In this document: positions 58,592 through 64,000 of the stretch, piece after piece
Layout: the number at the start of each line of letters is the position of its first letter
Numbering within the stretch: position 1 is the stretch's first letter
NCBI RefSeq assembly: GCF_017813355.1
Contig: NZ_JAGIYZ010000001.1
Location: forward strand, 186,001 to 250,000
Length of the DNA stretch: 64,000 bases
Direction: 5' to 3'
Source: Roseomonas nitratireducens
GTDB lineage: Bacteria; Pseudomonadota; Alphaproteobacteria; Acetobacterales; Acetobacteraceae
Position numbers and translations under genes: made by a program
The notes under the pieces: model-generated
The model's input: the letters and a program-made list of their open reading frames with translations, nothing else
The model's database searches: none
What the model was told of the DNA's origin: nothing

Positions 58592-60019
58592 TCATGCGGT
58601 GCCGAGCCTGAGCGACGCGCGCAGCCCCGGCGGCTCGCGCCCCGGCTCCGCATCGTCCAGCAGCAGGTCCCCGCCGTGCAGGTGCGCCACCGCCCGCACC
58701 AGGGACAGGCCGAGCCCCGAGCCCGGCGTGCCGCGCGACGCGTCGGCGCGGAAGAAGCGTTCCCCCGCGCGGGCGCGGTCCTCCAGCGGCAGGCCGGGGC
58801 CGCTGTCGGCGACGGAGACCTCGACGCCCTCGCGCGCCAGGATGCGGGCCGACAGCAGCACGCGCCCGCCGGGCGGGGTGAATTTCAGCGCGTTGTCGAT
58901 CAGGTTGCCCACCGCCTGCGCGAGCAGTTCCCGGTCGCCCACCAGGTCGAGCCGCTCCGGCAGGTCCGTCTCCAGCGCCTGTCCGCGGCTCTCGGCCACC
59001 GCGCCGTAGAATTCCGCCACGTCGGCGAGCACCGCCGCGAGGTCGAGCGTCGCGAAGGCCGCGCGCCGCGCGCCGGCCTCGGCCTCGGCGATGCGCAGAA
59101 GCGCGCCGAAGACGCGCGTGATGTGGTCGAGGTCGGCGATCGCCTGCTCGATCGCCGCGCGCAGCGCGCCGGGCTCGGACGTGTCCGCCAGCGCTTCCTC
59201 GAGCTTCGCGCGCGCGCGGGCGATCGGCGTGCGCAGGTCGTGCGCGATGGAATCGGAAACCCCGCGCACGCCTTCCATCAGCCGGTCGATGCGGTCGAGC
59301 ATGGTGTTCATGCTCTCCCCCAGCCGGTCGAACTCGTCCGCCCGGCCGGAGGACGGGACGCGGCGGGACAGGTCGCCCGCCGCGATCGCTTCCGCCGTGC
59401 GGGTCGCCGGGCGCAGCCGGTTGGCGAGCGCGCGGCGCAGCACGGCGGCGCCGAGGAAGGCGAAGAGGCTCGCCGCGATCGCCGACCAGGCGATGCCCTC
59501 GGCCAGCGTGTCGCGCAGGCGCTGCTTCTCCTCGATGTCGCGCCCGGCGATCAGCCGGTAGTCGTCGAGGTTGATGGCGTAGATCCGCGCCTCGACGCTC
59601 GTGCCTTCCCGCGCCACGAAGGCGAAGGACCACGGCCCGTCCGGGCCCTGGCCCACCGAGGCCGGCCAGCGGTCGAGATTGCCCGCCACGCGCCGCCCCT
59701 GCGGGTCGAGCAGCATGTAGATCGCGTGGTTCTCGACATCGGCCGCGAGGCGCTCGGCGATCGCGTCCGCCACCGCGCCCGGCCCGCCTTCGCGCCAGCG
59801 TTCCATCAGGCCGAGCGCGTCGGTGCGCAGCGCGGCGTCCGTCTGCCGGTCGAGCGAGCCCGCGGTGGCGAACCACAGCACGAAGGCGAAGCCGGCGGCG
59901 GCGGCGGAGAACACCACCGCGAACAGCAGCGCGAAGCGGAAGCCCGCGCTGCGCAGGAAGCGCAGCATCGGGTCCCAGGGATTCGGCAACTCGTCGCGCG
60001 GGGTGGACTGGGGCGTCAC
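58592..60019 (-). CDS. Sensor histidine kinase, HAMP type
   Basis: 475 residues. Two membrane helices frame a periplasmic sensor (about 40-160); HAMP is LRRALANRLRPATRTAEAIAAGDLSRRVP; H-box SDSIAHDLRTPIARARAKLEEA; N-box GNLIDNALKFTPPGG; G boxes DSGPGLPLEDRARAGERFFR and SGLGLSLVRAVAHLHGG. Phosphorylates the OmpR-type regulator encoded just upstream (22-bp gap). With the adjacent Do-like protease it likely senses envelope stress (inference). Intact. Confidence 0.93.
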   Translation of the reverse strand: MTPQSTPRDELPNPWDPMLRFLRSAGFRFALLFAVVFSAAAAGFAFVLWFATAGSLDRQTDAALRTDALGLMERWREGGPGAVADAIAERLAADVENHAIYMLLDPQGRRVAGNLDRWPASVGQGPDGPWSFAFVAREGTSVEARIYAINLDDYRLIAGRDIEEKQRLRDTLAEGIAWSAIAASLFAFLGAAVLRRALANRLRPATRTAEAIAAGDLSRRVPSSGRADEFDRLGESMNTMLDRIDRLMEGVRGVSDSIAHDLRTPIARARAKLEEALADTSEPGALRAAIEQAIADLDHITRVFGALLRIAEAEAGARRAAFATLDLAAVLADVAEFYGAVAESRGQALETDLPERLDLVGDRELLAQAVGNLIDNALKFTPPGGRVLLSARILAREGVEVSVADSGPGLPLEDRARAGERFFRADASRGTPGSGLGLSLVRAVAHLHGGDLLLDDAEPGREPPGLRASLRLGTA

Positions 60020-60041
60020 GGCGCGCCCGGCTGCCCTGCGC

Positions 60042-60722
60042 TCAGGGCTCGGCGCGGATCATGTAGCCGGCGTTGCGCACGGTGTGGATCAGCGGCTTGT
60101 CGAAGCCCCTGTCCACCTTCTGGCGCAGCCGGCTGACATGCACGTCGATCACGTTGGTCTGCGGGTCGAAATGGTAGTCCCACACCTTCTCGAGCAGCAT
60201 GGTGCGCGTCACCACCTGGCCCGCATGCCGCATCAGGTGTTCCAGCAGCCGGAATTCCCGCGGCTGGATCTCGATCCGCTTGCCGCCGCGCGTGACGGTG
60301 CGCGACAGCAGGTCCATCTCGAGATCGGCGATCTTCAGCCGCGTCGCCGGCGCGTCCACCGTCGGCCGGCGGGCCAGCGCCTCGACGCGCGCGACGAGTT
60401 CGGCGAAGGCGAAGGGCTTGACGAGGTAGTCGTCGCCGCCCGCCTTCAGCCCCTTCACGCGTTCATCGACCGCCGAGAGCGCCGAGAGGAACAGCACCGG
60501 CGTGCGGTTGCCCTGCGCGCGCAGGGTTTCCACCAGCCGCACCCCGTCCACCCCGCCGGGCAGCATGCGGTCGAGCACCAGCATGTCGAACTGCTCCGAC
60601 GCGGCGAGGAACAGCCCGTCCCGGCCGTTCGCCGCGTGCTCGACCGTATGGCCCGCTTCCTGGAGGCCGCGGCGCACGAATCGCGCCACCTCGGCATCGT
60701 CCTCGACCAGGAGAATCCGCAT
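60042..60722 (-). CDS. OmpR/PhoB-family response regulator
   Basis: 226 residues. Receiver domain ILLVEDDAEVARFVRRGLQEAGHTVEH with phosphorylatable Asp in MLVLDRMLPGG, FLSALSAVDERVKGLKAGGDDYLVKPF (Thr/Lys switch residues), then winged helix VLEHLMRHAGQVVTRTMLLEKVWDYHFDPQTNVIDVHVSRLRQKVD. Partner kinase follows by 22 bp. Upstream is the Do-like protease gene 60732-61781, on the same strand, so the three form one unit or a regulon. Confidence 0.94.
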   Translation of the reverse strand: MRILLVEDDAEVARFVRRGLQEAGHTVEHAANGRDGLFLAASEQFDMLVLDRMLPGGVDGVRLVETLRAQGNRTPVLFLSALSAVDERVKGLKAGGDDYLVKPFAFAELVARVEALARRPTVDAPATRLKIADLEMDLLSRTVTRGGKRIEIQPREFRLLEHLMRHAGQVVTRTMLLEKVWDYHFDPQTNVIDVHVSRLRQKVDRGFDKPLIHTVRNAGYMIRAEP

Positions 60723-60731
60723 CTGGTGTCC

Positions 60732-61781
60732 CTAGCTGTCGTTGGGCCGGCGGCCGATCTGCACCGCGACCTCCTGGCTGCGCCCGCCGCGCGTGAGCGT
60801 CAGGCGCACCGTCTCCCCCGGCGGCAGGCCGGCCACGCCGCGCACCAGCGCGCGGGACGTCGCGACCGCTTCGCCGTTCAGCGCGGTGACGAGGTCCCCC
60901 TGCCGCAGCCCGGCGCGCGCGGCGGGGCTGCCGCGCTCCACGCCCATGATCAGCGCGCCGCGCCGGCCGCGGCCCTGCTCGTCCGCATCCGCGACCGAGA
61001 CGCCGAGCCAGCCGCGCTCGACGCGCCCGCCGCGGATCAGCGCCTCGATCACCGGGCGGGCGAGATCCGACGGCACGGCGAAGCCGATGCCGGCGGAAGC
61101 GCCCGACGGCGAGTAGATCGCCGTGTTGATGCCGATCACCTCGCCCGCCATGCTGAACAGCGGCCCGCCGGAATTGCCCGGGTTGATCGGCGCGTCGGTC
61201 TGGATGAAGTCGTCGAAGGGGCCCTGGCCGATGTCGCGGCCGCGCGCGGAGATGATCCCGCTGGTGATGCTGCCGCCGAGGCCGAACGGGTTGCCCGCCG
61301 CCATCACCCACTGCCCCACGCGCATATTGGCCGAGACGCCGAGCGAGACGGCGGAGAGCGGCCCGCGCGGCGTGATGCGCAGCAGGGCGATGTCGGTCAG
61401 TTCGTCCACGCCCATCACGCGCGCGGGGTAGTCCGTGCCGTCCTGCGTCGTGACCGTGACGCGCGTGGCGTTGCCGACGACATGGCCGTTGGTGACGACG
61501 ACGCCGGAGGGCTCGATGATGAAGCCCGATCCCGCGCCCTGCACGAGCTGGCCGCGCCGGCCGCGCTCGAAGGGCGTGCCGCGCGAGTCGGGCGCGGTCT
61601 CACGGCTCGTCACCTGGATGCTGACGACGGCCGGCAGCACGCGCTCGGCGAGGTCGGCGAAGTCGGGCAGGCCGCGCTGGGCGGCGGCCGGCCGCGCGCA
61701 GGCGGCGAGCGCCGCGGGCAGCAGCAGCGCCAGGCGGCGGGTCAGGGCGGGGCTGGAATCGTTGCGTGCTTCGGCGTTCAC
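60732..61781 (-). CDS. Do/HtrA-like periplasmic serine protease
   Basis: 349 residues. The start is GTG at 61781 with a signal peptide LALLLPAALAACARPAAAQ (LAAC could even be a lipobox). The trypsin-like domain shows GFIIEPSGVVVTNGHVVGN (His), ELTDIALLRI (Asp) and APINPGNSGGPLFSMAGEVIGIN (Ser); one PDZ domain follows (RGALIMGVERGSPAARAGLRQGDLVTALNGEAV). Degrades misfolded envelope proteins. It is 10 bp upstream of the response regulator, suggesting that the two-component system controls or responds to protease substrates. No second PDZ, unlike E. coli DegP. Confidence 0.88.
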   Translation of the reverse strand: MNAEARNDSSPALTRRLALLLPAALAACARPAAAQRGLPDFADLAERVLPAVVSIQVTSRETAPDSRGTPFERGRRGQLVQGAGSGFIIEPSGVVVTNGHVVGNATRVTVTTQDGTDYPARVMGVDELTDIALLRITPRGPLSAVSLGVSANMRVGQWVMAAGNPFGLGGSITSGIISARGRDIGQGPFDDFIQTDAPINPGNSGGPLFSMAGEVIGINTAIYSPSGASAGIGFAVPSDLARPVIEALIRGGRVERGWLGVSVADADEQGRGRRGALIMGVERGSPAARAGLRQGDLVTALNGEAVATSRALVRGVAGLPPGETVRLTLTRGGRSQEVAVQIGRRPNDS

Positions 61782-61812
61782 GCCAGCAATCTGCGCTGCG
61801 GCGCGCGCCGGT

Positions 61813-64000
61813 TCAACCGGAAGCGGCCGCCGGGTCCTCGGGCCAGGGGTGTTTCGGATACCGGCCGCGCATCTCCTTGCGCACCTCCGCCCAGCTGCCC
61901 TTCCAGAAGCCGGCGAGGTCCCCCGTGACGGCGATGGGCCGCCCGGCCGGCGAGAGCAGCGCGACCTGCAGCGGCACGCGCCCGCCGGCGAGCGGCGGCA
62001 GCGATGCGAGGCCGAACAGATGCTGCGCGCGGGCCTCGAGCGTCGGCACGTCCCGCGCGTAGTCGATCGCGGCGGACCGCCCGGCCGGCAGCGCGAGGCG
62101 CGCCGGCAGCGCGGCGTCGAGCGCGCGGCGCTTCTCCCACGGCAGGGCGCCGAGCAGCAGGTCCACGACATCGAGCGCGGCGAGGTCCGCCAGCCTGCTG
62201 CGCCCATGCAGCGGCGGGGCGAGCCAGTCCCGCGCGGTCGCCGCCAGCGCCGCGTCCGAGACATCCGGCCAGGCTTCGCCCTCGGCCCGGCGCATCCAGC
62301 CGATGCGCGCCTGGGCCTGGCGCGCGGCATCGGTCCAGCGCAGGTCGCGCAGGGACCGCTCGGCGGCGGCGTCGGCGAGGGCGATCGCGACCGCCTCCGG
62401 GTCGGCATGGGGCAGCGTCGCTTCCTCGAGCACCAGCGGGCCGAACATCAGGCGGCGGCGGGCCACCACGGCGTTGGTGCGGGCGTCGAAGGCGGCCCCT
62501 TCCTCCCGCCGCAGCCGTTCGGGGAAGCGGGCTTCCAGCACGGCGCGGTCGATCCGCGCCGCCATGCGGATGCGCGCTTCCGTCCCCTGCAAGGCGAGGT
62601 CGGCGACGGCGAGCAGCGGTGCGCGGGCCAGCGGGTCGGTCGCCGGCAGCCGCGCCCCCTGGCCGGAGGCAAGCCGGAAGGCGCCGTCCATCGCGCCGCG
62701 CTTGGCCGCGATCCGGTCCGGGAACCCGGCCGCGAGCAGCGCGCCGGCATCGCCTTCCGGATAGACGTCGCCATGCACGCGCAACCGCCGGCGGTGCAGC
62801 GCGGCGGCGCGGCGGATGCGGTGCAGCGTCGCGCGGTCCGCATCCGCGCGATCGGCGCCGTGCAGCAGGTCGAGCCGCAGCTGCACGTCCGATGGCGCCT
62901 CCCGCTCGCGGATCGGGTCCCGTTCCTCGAGCAGCGCGGCGAGGTCCGCGGCCAGCGCGCGTTCCCCGTCATCCACCGCGGCGACGAGCATGCGCGCGAG
63001 GCGCGGATGGGTGCCGAGCCGCGCCATGCGCCGCCCGGTCTCGGTGATCCGCCCGGCCGCGTCCAGCGCATCGAGGTCGCCCAGCAGCGCGCGCGCCGCC
63101 TTGACCGCGCCCGCCGGCGGCGGGTCGAGAAAGGCCATCGCCGCCGGATCCGCGCCCCAGCCGGCGCAGTCGAGCACGAGGGAGGACAGCTCGCTCTCGA
63201 GCATCTCCGGCCGGTCGGCGAGCGGCAGGCCGCGATGCAGCGCTTCCGACCACAGGCGGATCGCGACGCCCGGCGCGGTGCGGCCCGCGCGGCCGGCGCG
63301 CTGGTCCGCCGCGGCGCGGCTGATGCGCACGGTCACCAGGCGCGACAGGCCGCTCGCGGCATCGAGCCGCGGCGCGCGGCGGAAGCCGCCATCGACGACG
63401 ATGCGCACGCCGGGGACGGTCAGCGACGTCTCCGCGATGGAGGTCGCGAGCACCACCTTGCGCCGCCCGTCGGGCGCGGGGTTCAGCGCGATGTCCTGTT
63501 CGGCCGGCGGCAATTCGCCGTGCAGCGGCACGACCAGCGCGTCGATGCCCGCGAGGCGTTCCTGCGTGCGCCTTATCTCCCCCCAGCCGGGCAGGAAGCA
63601 CAGCGCGTCGCCGGGATGCTCGCGCAGCGCGTCGCGCACGGCCGCGGCCATCGCCTCCGGCAGGTCGCGGGCGTCGGCGAGGTCGCGCGCGCGGTGGCGC
63701 GTCTCGACCGGGTATGCGCGGCCGAGGCTTTCGATGACGGGCGCGGAGGCATCCGGTCCGATCGGCGCAGCGCCGAAGGGCGCGGAGCCGTGAATCGGCC
63801 CGGCACTCGCATCCGGTCCGATCGGTGAAGCGCCGAAGGGCGCGGAGCCGTGAATCGGCCCGGTTCCCATATCCGGTCCGATCGGTGGAGCGCCGAAGGG
63901 CGCGGAGCCGTGAATCGGCCCGGCACCCATGAGCCTCGCGAAGGCCGCGCCGTCGATCGTCGCGGACATCGCCAGCAGCCGCAGCTCCGGCCGCAGGTTC
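61813..64000 (-). CDS. hrpB: ATP-dependent helicase HrpB, 5' truncated by window; contains three in-frame palindromic repeats
   Basis: About 729 residues visible; the frame is open to the window end, so the N-terminal Walker motifs are missing. Remaining DExH motifs: LAMSATID (III, at about the window edge), ATSIAETSLTVPGVRIVVDGG (IV-V), QRAGRAGRTAPGVAIRLW (VI), then the HrpB C-terminal domain (GADPAAMAFLDPPP and the WDVL-like blocks). Unusual: between DGAAFARLMG and APVIESLGRAYPVE there are three 20-residue copies of GPIHGSAPFGA-PIGPD, coded by the 60-bp repeats at 63751-63930. RNA-remodelling helicase related to HrpA, function outside E. coli little known. Confidence 0.93.
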   Translation of the reverse strand, partial: NLRPELRLLAMSATIDGAAFARLMGAGPIHGSAPFGAPPIGPDMGTGPIHGSAPFGASPIGPDASAGPIHGSAPFGAAPIGPDASAPVIESLGRAYPVETRHRARDLADARDLPEAMAAAVRDALREHPGDALCFLPGWGEIRRTQERLAGIDALVVPLHGELPPAEQDIALNPAPDGRRKVVLATSIAETSLTVPGVRIVVDGGFRRAPRLDAASGLSRLVTVRISRAAADQRAGRAGRTAPGVAIRLWSEALHRGLPLADRPEMLESELSSLVLDCAGWGADPAAMAFLDPPPAGAVKAARALLGDLDALDAAGRITETGRRMARLGTHPRLARMLVAAVDDGERALAADLAALLEERDPIREREAPSDVQLRLDLLHGADRADADRATLHRIRRAAALHRRRLRVHGDVYPEGDAGALLAAGFPDRIAAKRGAMDGAFRLASGQGARLPATDPLARAPLLAVADLALQGTEARIRMAARIDRAVLEARFPERLRREEGAAFDARTNAVVARRRLMFGPLVLEEATLPHADPEAVAIALADAAAERSLRDLRWTDAARQAQARIGWMRRAEGEAWPDVSDAALAATARDWLAPPLHGRSRLADLAALDVVDLLLGALPWEKRRALDAALPARLALPAGRSAAIDYARDVPTLEARAQHLFGLASLPPLAGGRVPLQVALLSPAGRPIAVTGDLAGFWKGSWAEVRKEMRGRYPKHPWPEDPAAASG
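63751..63930. repeat. Three 60-bp palindromic repeats inside hrpB
   Basis: Units 63751-63810, 63811-63870 and 63871-63930, about 90% identical, starting ATCCGGTCCGATCGG and containing the nested inverted repeat CCGAT...GCGCC-GAAG-GGCGC...ATCGG. Read on the minus strand they encode GPIHGSAPFGA[A/S/P]PIGPD. Length is a multiple of 3 and frame is kept. Confidence 0.9.

Noticed and set aside
1..64000. tRNA, rRNA, insertion sequences or prophage
   Set aside because: Reading both strands I found no tRNA T-loop signatures, no transposase or integrase motifs and no phage genes.

Overview
The window is a 64 kb chromosomal segment of a very GC-rich alphaproteobacterium. Gene content suggests the Acetobacterales/Rhodospirillales, probably a Roseomonas-like member of the Acetobacteraceae. 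The pointers are three stand-alone TctC/Bug-type solute-binding proteins, a DXP-isoprenoid operon (xseB-ispA-dxs), an Mla-type lipid transport operon, a phasin, DinB with a zinc-ribbon head, and several intergenic palindromic repeat families. This is inferred from protein families; there is no rRNA or tRNA in the window. Coding density is high, neighbours often overlap by 4 bp (ATGA/GTGA), and I see no insertion sequence, prophage or CRISPR array.

Layout. 1-6.5 kb: 3' part of a LuxR-type regulator, ribF, a LOG-family nucleotide hydrolase, a MaoC hydratase, an M20 peptidase with a YnfA membrane protein, a metallo-beta-lactamase-fold hydrolase, and a decayed O-acetylation locus (MBOAT plus partner remnant). 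6.5-9 kb: a duplicated-domain secreted protein and a MarR regulator divergent from homogentisate dioxygenase, with a clear palindromic operator between them. 9-12.6 kb: an Mla/Ttg2-type lipid ABC importer (permease, ATPase, MCE protein, lipoprotein). 12.7-17 kb: a SpoU methyltransferase, an Ldh-family dehydrogenase, a TctC protein and a two-subunit UxaA-type lyase, possibly a sulfolactate or sugar-acid pathway. 17-21.5 kb: a PaaK-like ligase divergent from a class IV aminotransferase, a cytosine-deaminase-like amidohydrolase and a second TctC protein.

21.6-30 kb: an isolated FliI-type ATPase, MTA phosphorylase, a tiny lipoprotein, ychF, pth, rplY and a large DUF2339 membrane protein. 30-34.5 kb: histidine phosphatase, RidA, two tandem glutathione transferases, a methyltransferase, a 425-bp block of about 137-bp tandem repeats, and prs. 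34.6-41.7 kb: a YD-like repeat secreted protein, phasin plus TetR-like regulator, proC, dinB, fructokinase (mak), TusA, a histone-deacetylase-like hydrolase and a NYN/OST-HTH RNase-like protein. 41.7-49.5 kb: GMC oxidoreductase, a third TctC protein, then xseB-ispA-dxs, a PpaA/AerR-like B12-fold protein and tlyA.

49.6-58.5 kb: a trypsin-like lipoprotein protease; HMG-CoA lyase, bioY and a CaiB CoA-transferase in one direction; and an AtzG/AtzE-like amidase pair in the other, preceded by a leader with an intrinsic terminator and a competing hairpin (a candidate attenuator or riboswitch). A GT39-type membrane glycosyltransferase and an MFS transporter follow. 58.6-64 kb: an OmpR-type two-component system next to a Do-like protease, and the 3' part of hrpB, which carries three in-frame copies of a 60-bp palindromic element.

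The most interesting non-gene signals are the amidase leader, the hrpB insertion, a four-copy intergenic hairpin element (about 1.66, 9.02, 24.1 and 26.4 kb) and a second dispersed/tandem repeat family (33.1-33.6 kb, with partial relatives at 56.85 and probably 30.7 kb).
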